Below are positions 28,546-39,224 of a DNA stretch of 64,000 bases, in pieces. Origin of the DNA: Mermis nigrescens (lineage: Eukaryota > Nematoda > Enoplea > Mermithida > Mermithidae); assembly GCA_036768485.1 (NCBI GenBank), contig JAVLUZ010000143.1, positions 248,001 through 312,000 on the forward strand, given 5' to 3'. The position numbers and the translations under genes were made by a program. Within the stretch, counting starts at the first letter, position 1; the number at the start of each line of letters is the position of its first letter. The notes beneath the pieces were generated by a model. It worked only from the letters and a program-made list of their open reading frames with translations, did not search any database and was not told the origin of the DNA.

Positions 28546-28787
28546 ATTTAAAAATCATAAAAATTATTTCATAATTTTTATGTAAGATGACTGGCTGGTT
28601 GAGAGCTCTTTTTTGTTGTTTTCATTGTTCATTGTGCTCGTAGGAATCAGAAAAGAAATAGTTTTTCGCCATAGGTATTCTCTGGCGAAAGCAAGTTAAC
28701 AAAGCTTTTTGCGTTAATTATTATTTTGGTCCAAAATAGGTCAACTGACCTAGGGCAAAATTCCGGGGTTACTTAATTACTACTGCG

Positions 28788-29027
28788 TTAGGTTTTTAGG
28801 GCATAGCTGCCAATAGCTCCGTAGGTACGGACGAATTCGGGTCCGAGGAGTTTGAGACCGTAGTTATTGAGGGTCGTGTGGTTGAGTCCGGCGTTTCGCC
28901 TAGCAACCTGACCAGCGCTAAGTGTAGCCAGGTACTTAAGTAAGTCCCGTAGGTACGTTATATGTCGTTTCCAAGTTAATTTAAATGTGGAACGACCTCT
29001 ATAACTTACAGGACTGTTTAGAATCAT
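28788..29027 (-). pseudogene. Possible fossil of a LINE reverse-transcriptase thumb
   Basis: A 79-codon ORF that contains KLTWKRHITYL and, near its end, a TLxxxxxxxxGPEFVRTYGAI region. The spacing recalls the W-x2-H-x2-YL ... YGA pattern after the catalytic core of non-LTR reverse transcriptases. The ORF is short and isolated between repeat copies B and C. The match is by eye only, and it may be unrelated. Confidence 0.22.
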
Positions 29028-31111
29028 AGGTAGCGCGTTAGCGCGTACCTATAATATACTTGGGTACCCCTAACACCTGTGCACCCCCTACAGCTATAAC
29101 GGGACACTTCTGGAAGGTGCGGTTTTTTTTAAAGAAAGATAATAAAAAAATTCGCTGCCCGTGTTTTTTTGTTTTTCTTGAAACTCAAAACTGGCTGTGT
29201 AAAGAAGGTGTAAAGTTTTTGTGTAACGTTATAACATAGGACCAATTTTGGGAGGTTTTTTAGGCGGCATGTGGACAACTCAGTATTGACTCCTCAGATA
29301 AATTTATGGCACAGATTTGTAGAGGAAGGGATGCTCCAGAATGACTTTTTTTGTTTGTTGAAATTCGCATTAGTTCTCGAATGGGAGTGTAAAGAGTGCG
29401 AAAATCTGGGGGTGAAAAAGCACATTTTGGTCGAGTTTTCAACTTGTCCATGTCTCATACTAACTCCGGTTATGAGTTTTTAAAAATGTTTTCTGACAGA
29501 AATGTAGAGGGGATTAAGGGCTACAATCTGCCTACAAGCAGACTTTTCTACGCGCAATAGGGAGTTAGGTCCTGGGGTTTAAAGTTTACACTCTGTTCGA
29601 TGGTGTAAAAAACAGATTTTAACTAAGAATTCTCTGCCAGCTCTTTCCGCTCATAGGTTGGACTAAACTGAGTATCACAGTAATCAAGCAGCTTCTAGGG
29701 GCTACACATCGCAGCAAACCGCGTTCAAAAAAACGCAATATTGAGTTATTTATGGGGGTGTAAAGTTCGAAATCAGACGTGAAAAATGGGCGAAAAACAC
29801 GTTTTTTCCCCAATTTTGATTGGTAAATCATATCAAATAATTTTTGCAACAGAATTTTTGCACATAGAAACGTACTACGACTCGAAAGCTACAAACTGTA
29901 CTAAACCGAATTTCTTTACACTCAATAGGGGATACGGTACGGATTTTTAAAGTTTACAATGTTCTGAATGATGGAAAATATGTCTTTGTTTGGGTTTTGT
30001 TCGCCTATTTCTCCATTTAGAAGTCAGGATAGGTCCAATAGAATTAAAATAAAGTGCCTTATATGGGGTGTATGAAATAGCGAATCGCGTATGTCTAAAC
30101 CAATATTAAGCGAGTGTAAAGTCAAGAATGGGGTGCTTTGAACAGGTTTCTGTCTTGTTTCTTTCTGCCAGCTTCTCCGGTTATGAGTCAGGGACATGAT
30201 TCTCAAGTCTGTAAATGAACCTGAAACCAAATTCGATAAGCAATTTTGGCGCGTATGTTTACACTCAACAGTTCAGTAAAGTGGTTTAAACCAATGTTAA
30301 TTTATCCTTACATTATGGAGACTTACTATTTTCATAAAAGTTGGTCGTAATATCGAAGCAATATTAATATTACGATTCTGACTGAAATCTTTTTTACACT
30401 AGGTGTTAACATATCGTTTACACTACATATTAATCTTCGTTTTAGAGCCTTGCGGAAACCTAATTTTTTCCTTATGACTAGAAATTTTTAAGGAATCAAG
30501 TGTGAGAAGTCGGTTAGGCACATTTTTTTACACAACAGTATTGTAAACTGTTTTACACCTAATGTTAATTTGTCACCAGACTATTGTTGAGACGTGATGT
30601 CATTATATATGAATGTTGATTGTAATATCCGCGTAATATCAGATTTACGTATCCGACTAAAATCTTCTGTGCATTCTGTGTATATAAGTAAACACTGCAT
30701 ATGAACTTTTGACCTAGAGCCTTGCAAAACATAATATTTTTCTTAAATTCAAAAAAAACAATAAATCAAGTGTGAGATGCCAGTTGGGCGCGTTTGTTTA
30801 CAATGAACTTTATCGGACTAAATAAGAGTCAGCGAGAAGTAAAATGACAAAACGTGAGATTATTTGTTGAAGTTGCATCATGGTCGAAGTAAGCAACGAT
30901 CAGAAGCCATAAGGGAATTCCAACTTGAGCACAGAAAATAATGCTGCTTCGAACTTCAGCTAAATAATATTGCAAACGCGCGGAGTCGGATTATAATTCA
31001 ACCACAATGCAAGTATAAATTGCTAAGATGGAAGCAATACCTAATGACATTCGCTACAACACTGACAAAGATAGGAATAGCTACTATTTTTTGCTAACAA
31101 AAAGTTGGGTA

Positions 31112-32407
31112 CTAGCAAGGAAAAATGCTCCGATGGAACAAAAAAAGGTAGAATATACTTGAAACAGAGAATTATCAAGGACGTAAAAGGAGGGGACTAG
31201 AAAAAACTCCTATCTACAAATGTCACAAAATTTGCTAAAACTCAAAAATTTCCTAAACAAAGAAAAAATGAAAGTAAGTAAATCAAAGAAAAAACCTACC
31301 TGTGCCTAAAACTGTAAGATCTGCTAAAAATCAGACTTTTTCTAAGCAACGCAAAAATCGAAGTATATTCTGCGGCCTCTGAAAGAAATAGGTGAACCTT
31401 CTCATATTGTCCACCATACAGTGGGCGGTTCCAAAATTCTGAGGGGGTTTTCAAATTGGAATATTGGCCTTGAAAATAGTGCTATGGCGAAGAAAACACC
31501 ATTTTTGAACGTTTCTTGTCGAGCTCTATCTATTGGTACCTACCAAAAAAACCCAAAAAGAGCAGAAAGATTTAAAAAATTGAATTCTGGAGGTATTGTT
31601 GGGTATTTGCGTTTTCGTGTTGGGTATTTTGCCTTGGGGTGCATACTCCCCAAACCCCCTACGTCTAGGTATGGTGTCCAATGCTTAATATGAAGCTTAT
31701 AAAATAAATCTCAAATCAGCGTTTTTGCTAATCACTTGCAACGTTAATTTATTCGATATTGTGGCTAGATAAATATTACAAAAAGTTATATCCTTTGATT
31801 ATTTGCGATACCGCAACGAAAGACTGTGATTTCTATATAATGCATGTGTCCATTCAGTACTCTTCTGGCCTTTAATCCCACCAGACCACTCGGATTTCAT
31901 TCCTGCCCATGTAAACTGATAACCATTAGGCATGGGAGGTTAGGAGTATGCAACAGTGTTCCATCAGAAACGTCTAAAATTGCCGTTTTTCCAACATACC
32001 ATAATTACTATTTTTTGACCCAGAAAAATATTGCAACATGGCGCTGCTCAGCTATGGCGATATCTGCTTTTGCAGAGTGAGTGGTTCAGTTATCTAGCCC
32101 AATGTTTTATCTTTGTTCGACAGGATGCTGCTTTCTTCTGCAGGCAGCAGAATATACTTCGATTTTTGCGTTGCTTAGAAAAATCTGATTTTTAGCAGAT
32201 CTTGCAGTTTTAGGCACAGGTAGGTTTTTTCTTTGATTTACTTACTTTCATTTTTTCTTTGTTTAGGAAATTTTTGAGTTTTAGCAAATTTTGTGACATT
32301 TGTAGATAGGAGCTTTTTCTAGTCCCCTCCTTTTACGTCCTTGATAATTCTCTGTTTCAAGTATATTCTACCTTTTTTTGTTCCATCGGAGCATTTTTCC
32401 TTGCTAG
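31112..32407. mobile_element. TIR element 1 (1.3 kb, about 270-bp terminal inverted repeats)
   Basis: Both ends begin CTAGCAAGGAAAAATGCTCC and are flanked by TA (31110-31111 and 32408-32409). The inverted repeats run to about 31383 and back from about 32140. The TIRs are longer than in elements 2 and 3 because of an extra stretch of roughly 85-100 bp. The centre holds an M1 MITE (31415-31673) and no transposase. TA flanks suggest a Tc1/mariner-like or other TA-targeting nonautonomous element. Confidence 0.75.
31415..31673. mobile_element. MITE-like element, M1 family, nested in TIR element 1
   Basis: Starts CATACAGTGGGCGG and ends CGTCTAGGTATG. The inner text contains AAACACCATTTTTGAACG. Flanks TTGTCCAC and GTGTCCAA agree at 6 of 8 positions. 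It is noncoding. Confidence 0.6.
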
Positions 32408-33181
32408 TATGTAACATATATTTACTATAGCTAATAAAAAATAGTTAACTCTATACTTCCGACAATCAAGAGCATATCTAACTCAGTTTTAAATTCTGTG
32501 CAGTCTGATTGATTTCAAAAAGTAGACGGTTATAAAATCTAGGGAGTCTTTTTTTTAAAACAATATTTTTTAAATTTAGAGGCAATTAATTTATGTTAAG
32601 AACAATATTGTTTTCCGCGTTCTTGGACTGCTGTCATTATTGTGGTATGTTACTGTATGTGTTTGCTGACTGATGCACTGAAATCATGCTAATTAAAAGT
32701 AGGGTACTTGCAAAGAAAAATGCTCCGATGGAACAAAAAAGATGAATATACTTGGAATTGTGGATTATTAAAGATGTAAAAGGAGGGGACTAGGAAGAAT
32801 CTACCTAAAGTCGCAAAATCTGCTAAAAATCACACTTTCTCTAAGCAACGCAAAAAATCGAAGTATATTCTGCGGTCAACACATTAGAATAAATATTTAA
32901 CCATAAAAATGATTGAAAAAGCAGCACGTTAGCTATGCAGCAGCTATGGGAAATGATATCGAGTAACAGTCTTCCTAAGCCAATTGAATGAAATAGCAAA
33001 AATCGATGCATCTAAAACAATCGCAAGAATTGTTGTTTCAAAACAGTAGAAAACGCGTGAGTTGACTTGAAACAGACTAAATGTAGGTACACTAGCATGC
33101 CCGTAACGATTGTGTGCACTAATCAATCGGCCCCTGCTTTGCTTGCTATAATGCCCATAGCAAAATAAAACAACTTTAAAT

Positions 33182-33935
33182 TATAGCTGTGCCGGGGCCG
33201 CCTTTTTTGCCGGGGCCGGGGCCGGGGCCTGGCCGGGGCCAATAATAGCGTGCTTTACCATGCTCATAGTACGACCCTGCCTCACCCCTTATATGTACCT
33301 ATGCATATATTCTTGCTTGTAGCTATGCACGTCATGCGTTAATATTTGTTGGGATTACAAAATATAACAGAACATGGGCATCGGGGGATCTAGACCCCCA
33401 GAATTCACATTCTCCCCCCCCCCCCAAAATCCGCTAGAAATTAATTTTCAGAATTTTTCTGTTTTTCTGCGGTTTTTTTGATGCTAATGGATAGCTCTCA
33501 TTGAGAAACGCGAGGCGAGAAAACGGTGTTTCTTTCGCTCTACCATATATTATCAGGCACTTTTTGACTTTGAAAATTTTTGGACCCCCTAGAATTTTTG
33601 AGCTGCCCATGTATGGATTTAACTCCTCTGACTTGGATGCGCTTTTCAATGTGCTTTACTTTGCACTTTTCTTAGGCTTATTATTCTATTTGTTCTGATA
33701 GACGTAGCAGTCTGCTACCAAGCAAGCTGGAAATGCTCGTCTATATGAATTGCAATTTAAAATATGTCAATTTTGATTATTAACCAGAACTTTGCACCAA
33801 TCTGACATAGTGAAATAAAGATTTGAATTAGCAAGATCTGTGGTTTGCTTGAAATTGAGTTTGTAGGTAAATCTGCCCAAAACATCAATTTTCTACATTA
33901 TAATCAACTCTAACATTGGCCCCGGCACAGCTCTA
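33182..33935. mobile_element. hAT-like MITE with 18-bp TIRs and 8-bp target duplication
   Basis: Left end TATAGCTGTGCCGGGGCC; the right end is the complement of TAGAGCTGTGCCGGGGCC, 17 of 18 matching. It is flanked by CTTTAAAT at 33174-33181 and 33936-33943. TIR element 3 keeps the empty site as a single ATTTAAAG (53924-53931), which proves insertion. Inside are a G-rich GGGGCC tract at about 33190-33240 and an M1 MITE at 33370-33615. It has no coding capacity. Confidence 0.85.
33370..33615. mobile_element. MITE-like element, M1 family, nested in the hAT-like MITE
   Basis: Runs from ACATGGGCATCGGGGG to GAGCTGCCCATGTATG. The core includes TTTGATGCTAATGGATAGC, shared with 3233-3463. It is the third level of nesting at this site. 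The target duplication is weak. Confidence 0.6.
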
Positions 33936-34273
33936 CTTTAAATACAGTACCACTAAGTTTTCTTTCAATCAAGATACGAAGCTAGTCAGTGTTGCTACTT
34001 GCCAGCAATTTAAAAAAGGAAACATTATAGATTTAGTTTATTATCTGAAATTTTGAAAATTATTTAAAAAAGACACTTTTTAGAGGCCGCAGAATATACT
34101 TCGATTTTTTGCGTTGCTTAGAGAAAGTGTGATTTTTAGCAGATTTTGCGACTTTAGGTAGATTCTTCCTAGTCCCCTCCTTTTACATCTTTAATAATCC
34201 ACAATTCCAAGTATATTCATCTTTTTTGTTCCATCGGAGCATTTTTCTTTGCTAGTATGTATAGTGTCACGTT

Positions 34274-34546
34274 TCACATGTATCGCCCTTTCGCCTTGTT
34301 CTGGATTCGGTAGTTTATAGCTTTTCGGATGTGATTTCCTCTATGCATCGTCTCCGGCTCCGGCAGAAACGGGAATTCGCAGTGGAGCACTCCAAACCAG
34401 TGCCGATAGAATTGGTAGTAAGTTGATGTCCAATGACTTTCGGGGCAGTGGCGGAAATTCTTGAAGAAGTCGTTAATAACGCGTTCAATCAGTTGAGCAA
34501 AGGTCGTTTCGGTGCGGTCTTCGAGCATGAGCGGTCGTTGGGTCAT
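34274..34546 (-). CDS. Unidentified retroelement ORF B, overlaps ORF A by ATGA
   Basis: 90 codons, starting MTQRPLMLEDR. The start overlaps the stop of the preceding ORF in an ATGA arrangement, which can permit termination-reinitiation. It contains FRHCPESHWTSTYYQFYRHW and a PFLPEPE segment. I do not recognise the family. By position it is downstream of integrase in the same orientation, so it may be part of a displaced gag or an accessory gene. It ends 16 bp before the TIR element. Confidence 0.4.
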   Translation of the reverse strand: MTQRPLMLEDRTETTFAQLIERVINDFFKNFRHCPESHWTSTYYQFYRHWFGVLHCEFPFLPEPETMHRGNHIRKAINYRIQNKAKGRYM

Positions 34547-35427
34547 AATACGACTGGTTGTTGGCTTGATGACATGAGTGTTCGTGGAGTTGATGTAATG
34601 GCGGGTCGGTCTTGTTGTTGCTGGCTCGACGGGGGTCGTTGTTCTGTTGCTGGCGTAGCTTGATCACTGGTTGTTGGTGGTCGAGGCCACACACCAACAA
34701 GTGGCCACAAAATGCCAGCTTGCTTGACACGGGTGACATTCCGGTCGACGAATGTGAAAAGGTCCAGTGTGGCTAAGGCTTCGAAGGCGCAATATGCATG
34801 TACTCCCACAGGCGTCTCGGTTCGAAAGATGGCGCTTATAACGTTATCAAAATGAAGTGTGTTTTGTTCCTTGAGCAGTAAGGCAAAATCAGGTTGTTCA
34901 GTTCTTAATTTAATAAGAACTTGTTCCATATCGAGTTCGGAGCGTCAGTCTCTGAAGGCAAGGTCGGTGTCGCCAAGGGCATTTCGCCCATAGGTTATAA
35001 CAAGGAAGTCCGGGTCCCATATCAAAGTTTGAATATTCATGGGGACTCCCTCCAGTTGTTGTAGGTCGAATAGAATGACGAGGCCGTCAAGGCGGGCTAG
35101 AGCAATAAAGTCAGTGTATTTAGTGTCATTTTTAACCGAATTCCCATCTCGGTGCTTTGCTAATGCTAGGGTATCTGGCACATGCGGATCAGCTCTCAGC
35201 AGATACCCCGCCTGTTCTGCAGTCAAGTCCTGCGGTACATGCATGTGTCGATAATCAGTCGGTCGACGATGCAACCGCTTGATCCAGTTACTAGCGAGAA
35301 AGAGGGGCATGCGTAGCTGTGGCGAACTCACAGCTTTCCAGTCATCTCGGCTGTCACGTGCACTCACCACTGAGTTCGCCGGTGTTGAAACAGAGCTAAT
35401 GTGTGACTTTTGGCTATTGGTGGACAT
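34543..35427 (-). pseudogene. Unidentified retroelement ORF A with one in-frame TGA
   Basis: Two parts in one frame, 35427-34945 and 34929-34543, separated by a single TGA. Together they make about 294 codons. The second half becomes Pro/Gln/Ser/Thr-rich near its end. No zinc knuckle, protease or membrane segment is seen. It could be a gag-like protein of this or another retroelement; I cannot name it. The single stop could be decay or readthrough. Confidence 0.4.
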
Positions 35428-35614
35428 CTAAAAGAAATCATGGAGGTTGAGTCATAGTCATAATGAGTAGATATGAATAGGTACATTATGTAGATACAAT
35501 GCAGCTTTGAGACGGAGTCTAAATCATTAATGTGGAGCAGCTAAGTCGCCTGTCAGAGCAAGAGAGTGGTTCGATAAATTGACAAAAAGTTGCCTCGAAA
35601 TTCAGGAAATTTAA

Positions 35615-35830
35615 TCACTGTTTCCGTTTTTGTGCTTTGATGTTATCCTCCAACCGTAAAAATCGAAACTGAAGATAATCTACTTCTTTTCTTAGCTTTT
35701 TGAATCGTGATTGTAGATATAAATAGCGGGTTTCATAGAGCGGAAGTAGTTCACGATTTTGGGTTGCTGATTTTGACGTTGATCCTGGCTTTTGGGTTGG
35801 CTGCTAATCACTTGATGTGCTGTTGCTCAT
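35615..35830 (-). pseudogene. Small coiled-coil ORF of the retroelement, with in-frame TAG
   Basis: 72 codons starting MSNSTSSD, with TAG at codon 9. The rest is open and includes YLYLQSRFKKLRKEVDYLQF, which looks like a heptad coiled coil, and a basic end (KAQKRKQ). It lies upstream of ORF A on the same strand. Function unknown; a small structural or gag-associated protein is possible. Confidence 0.35.
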
Positions 35831-35952
35831 TGAACTATAAATAATATTTTTAAATAATTTTTTTGATAAATTTAAACGGTTAAAAGTGTATTTGACGCAC
35901 AAGAGATAAGTTTTAGGGCAATATAAGTAAATTCAAGTTAATTAGTCATAAG

Positions 35953-36217
35953 CATACGTGGGCAGCAAGAAAATTCTGGGGGGGGTGCAAGATTTTTTTG
36001 AAGGTCGAAAAATGGCCTCAAAAATGGTGGTATGGCGATAAAAACACCATTTTTCGACGTTTCTCATCAAGCACTATCCATTGGCATCAAAAAATTGCGA
36101 AAAAAACGAAAAAAATTTTCATAAATTGAATTCTGGGGGGGGGTATTTTGATTTCTGGGGGGTATTTTGGTTTCTGGGGGGGGTGCATACCCCGCGAACC
36201 CCCCACGCCCAGGTGTG
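35953..36217. mobile_element. MITE-like element, M1 family, inside the retroelement
   Basis: A 265-bp copy in reverse orientation, starting CATACGTGGGCAGC and ending CGCCCAGGTGTG. It is flanked by perfect GTCATAAG at 35945-35952 and 36218-36225. It postdates the retroelement. G-runs of seven or eight occur at both ends. Confidence 0.85.
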
Positions 36218-36218
36218 G

Positions 36219-36693
36219 TCATAAGCATAATGATTTACTTCTCCTTACTGCGTAGATTATATGTATGATGGAAAATAGTGTCTGATTTATGGGTTTCTCC
36301 TCCTTCCCCCTTGGTGGTGAAGTTTCTGGTGGAGGTTCCTCAACCACCCTATCATTTTTGTCGTTCATATTAGCTTTATAGAGTTTAGTTCGATTAAAGT
36401 GTACAGTTCCAAGTTCCTTTTTTCCGTCCAGTGATTCAAAAATGAGAGTTGGAGTTCTGATAGATTTTATCCTAAAAGGTCCATTCCACTGGTGCATGAG
36501 CTTATGTGTTTTACCGGAGTGTGCTAGGGTTGAAAATCATAATAAGATCTCCGATTTTATAGTCTATATTTTTCACTTTCTTATCATAATAAGTTTTTTG
36601 AGATCGAGAATTCTTGAAAATTATAGCAGCATCAATGGGGAGTCTAGGGATTCTTCCGTAAAGTAGTTCTAAAGGGGAAAATTTCGTACTCAT
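36219..36693 (-). pseudogene. Integrase C-terminal part of the Gypsy-like element
   Basis: Two frames, 36693-36511 (PLELLYGRIPR, YDKKV, Y.IGDLI) and 36497-36219 (WNGPFRIKSIR). These are the usual motifs after the integrase core in Ty3-type elements. A frame change and stops between them show decay. The tail is Pro/Glu-rich. Confidence 0.65.
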
Positions 36694-36741
36694 TTGTTGC
36701 GTAGAATTGTAAGCAAAAGTGACATAGGGGAAGACATCATC

Positions 36742-37665
36742 TTAATCTCGCTGACTATAGCTGACATACATGGAAAGCATATTTGCTAAAGTGTGATTAA
36801 ATTTTTCCACTAGTACATCGGTTTGTAATTGATAGGGTGTAGTTATAATCTTTTTGGTGTCACAAAGGGCGCAGATTTCATGAACAAGATTCGACATATA
36901 ATTCGTTCCTTTGTCAGAAAGTAATTGTTTTGGAGCTGAATGACGGCATAAAATACCTTCTACGAATTTTTGGGCAGTTGTTCTAGCTGTACAGTCCGAA
37001 ATAGCAAAACATTCGACCCATTTAGTTAGGTAATCAGTGAAAACAATAATATATTTATTACCATTATGAGTGAGGGGGAGGGGTCCGAGGATATCAGTCG
37101 CTACTCGATCAAAAGAACCTTCTACCGGCAAGGGGCAGAGAGCTGCCCGTGTTTTGTGGGTGGGTGATTTGCGCGTTGCGCATTCTAAGCATTCCGTACA
37201 GTGTCTTTTTATGTCATTTATCATCCCTTCCCAAAAATATTTTTGACGGATGCGCTGATAAGTTTTTTCAAATCCAAAATGGCCTGACAAAAGATCATCA
37301 CGATAAGATTCTAGTATCTCTTGACGTAGTGAAAGTAGGATGACAATGGCATTTTCACCCCTGTTTCTGTTTAGCTGTTTAAAAAAGCATTTATCTATCA
37401 TGTAGTAGAGCTTAGTTTTTGACAAAATTAAATTCTGAAAAGTAGGATCGATGGGTAGAATGCCATTTTCTAAATAGTCAATGATGGGCCTCAGGTGAGC
37501 ATCCTTTCGTTGTTCGCTTATAATTCGTGGATCTTCAGCATAAATATTTGCAACAAAAAGTCGAGAAACAGCATCAGCTTTTTTATGTTTTTCTTGAGAT
37601 TTATGGGTGAGAGTATAGTTAAACTGCTGTAAAGTAATGTGCCAGCGCGCTAGCCTGCCGGTCAA
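36742..37665 (-). pseudogene. Integrase with RNase H tail of the Gypsy-like element
   Basis: 307 codons. It starts with the end of RNase H (RLARWHITLQQF, ADAVSRL). Then comes the integrase zinc region (GHFGFEKT, CTECLECA) and the catalytic core with D in VATDILGP, D in LLSDKGTNY and E in LVEKFNHT. Integrase inserts element DNA into the host genome. The chain continues in other frames on both sides, so this is a fragment of a broken polyprotein. Confidence 0.8.
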
Positions 37666-39213
37666 ATTGTTTTCTTTTTTTAAAAGTCCAAGAAGCGGGG
37701 CATGGTCGGTTTGAATGTGTACTTGGTGCCCAACTAAATAAGGGCGGAAAGTTTTGACCGCCCAAATTACGGCAAGCGCTTCACGCTCGGTTGTTGATTG
37801 CGCTCAGGTTTAGTAAGAGTTCTACTAATGTAAGCGATGGGATGCTCTTTTCCATCAAACAACTGACATAAGAACAGCACCAATTCCGTAAGAAGATGCA
37901 TCAGTCAGATTGTACGTAAAAGTCTTGCTTAAAGTCTGGAAGCTTTAAAATAGGTGCAGTTGTGAGAAGGGTTTTTAGTTTTTGAAATGCTTCGCTAAAT
38001 CCGTCGCGTCGGTCCGAATAAAATTCTTATTTTTCTGTAAAAGATTATTGAGTGGGGCAGCGATTTTGCTACAATCTTTAATAAAGCGGCGATAATAAGA
38101 AACTAGTCCAAGAAATGACCTCAATTGATCGACATTCTGGGGGTGTTTTAGCTTGTTCAACTGCATACATCTTAACTTTATCGGGTGCTAGTCCATCGGC
38201 TGTCAGTTCGTGCCCCAAGAATTTTACTGTGTTCTTGCAAAAATAGCATTTTTCCAGCCTTAATTTGAGTCTTGCTTGTTTAAGTTGGTCAAAAACTAAT
38301 TTCAAGTTTTGCATGTGATCTTCAAAAGTTTCAGAGTAAATCAAAATATCGTCAAGGTAGACTAAACAAGTTTTCCATTGTAGTCCTTGGAGAATAGTGT
38401 TCATGAGTCTTTGATAAGTGCTTGATGCATTACAGAGGCCGAAATGTAGAACGTTAAATTCGTAAAGTCCATAAAAAGTTATTAAAGCACTTAATTCTTT
38501 ATCAGAAGGATGGGCGGGAATTTGCCAATAGCCCCAAGCTTGATCTAGGGTGGAGGAGTACTTAGCTCTTCCTATCGTGTCAAGTATATCATCTATCCTA
38601 GGGAGAAGGTACTACGTCTTTTTTAGTAATAGCATTCAATTTTCTGTAGTCCACACAAAAACGATCACAACTATCTTTTTTCTTGACCAAACCAATGGGA
38701 CTCGCCCAGGGGCTAGTGGACGGGCTGATTACTCCTGACACTGACATTTGATTCATATGAGTTACGATGCGAGCTCTATCGTCAAAAGATACTCTGTAGG
38801 GGTAGCTTCTGACTGGGGCGTGATTTTCAGTGTTAATACGATGGTTGATGAGTGTGGTTCTCCCTAGGTCTTGCTCATGGTATACAAAAATAGCATCATT
38901 GGACTGTAAAAACGATGTTAAGATTCTCATCTGTTCGGGCATTAAACTAGTATTTACCTTTAATGTACTTCTTATCTCTTCATTTATATCTTGTGTGATA
39001 GCATGTGGTGAGGAAGTGTTTACAGTCATGACTCTCGGAATGGCTTGTGTAGTACCCCCTGGGAAACCCTGTGGATGTAGGAGAATGACGAAAATCGTTA
39101 TCTAACTGAGTTACCAAAACAGTCTTTTTCGGCGTAATTCGTTGAATTTTCAAAAGTTTAGGGACAGGTTTTATTGTTTCGTGATAGGAGATCTTTGCTA
39201 AATCTTCCTTCAT
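37666..39213 (-). pseudogene. Reverse transcriptase and RNase H region of the Gypsy-like element
   Basis: Spread over several frames. 39029-38598 has the fingers region (SPWASPIGLVKKKD, RFCVDYRKLN). 38404-38078 has the catalytic YLDDILIYS and KCYFCKNTVKFLGHEL. 38166-37975 has SFLGLVSYYRRFI and the start of the RNase H connection. An RNase H TDASSYG motif is visible near 37900. Order and motifs are those of Ty3/Gypsy elements. At least three frame breaks make it inactive. Confidence 0.8.
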
Positions 39214-39224
39214 GCTAGGGCAGC

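Larger units (their letters stand above)
29033..34255 (+). repeat. Long noncoding repeat unit, copy C, with nested insertions
   Basis: Starts with the GTAGCGCGTTAGCGCGTAC hairpin and follows copies A and D to about 30830. It includes two internal tandem units of about 270 bp (anchors near 30271 and 30542, TAAAGTGGTTTAAACC and TAAACTGTTTTACACC). It is interrupted by TIR elements at 31112-32407 and 32707-34255. Between them, 32594-32704 matches 53515-53627 of copy D. The unit ends exactly where retroelement sequence resumes. Confidence 0.6.
32707..34255. mobile_element. TIR element 2 (same family as element 3, inverted and interrupted)
   Basis: Ends CTTGCAAAGAAAAATGCTCC and its near-complement, flanked by TA at 32705-32706 and 34256-34257. 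The TIRs are about 170 bp. The interior is the reverse complement of element 3 (53630-54390), except for a 754-bp hAT-like insertion at 33182-33935. Removing that insertion and one target copy leaves about 787 bp, close to the 761 bp of element 3. No transposase is encoded. Confidence 0.75.
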
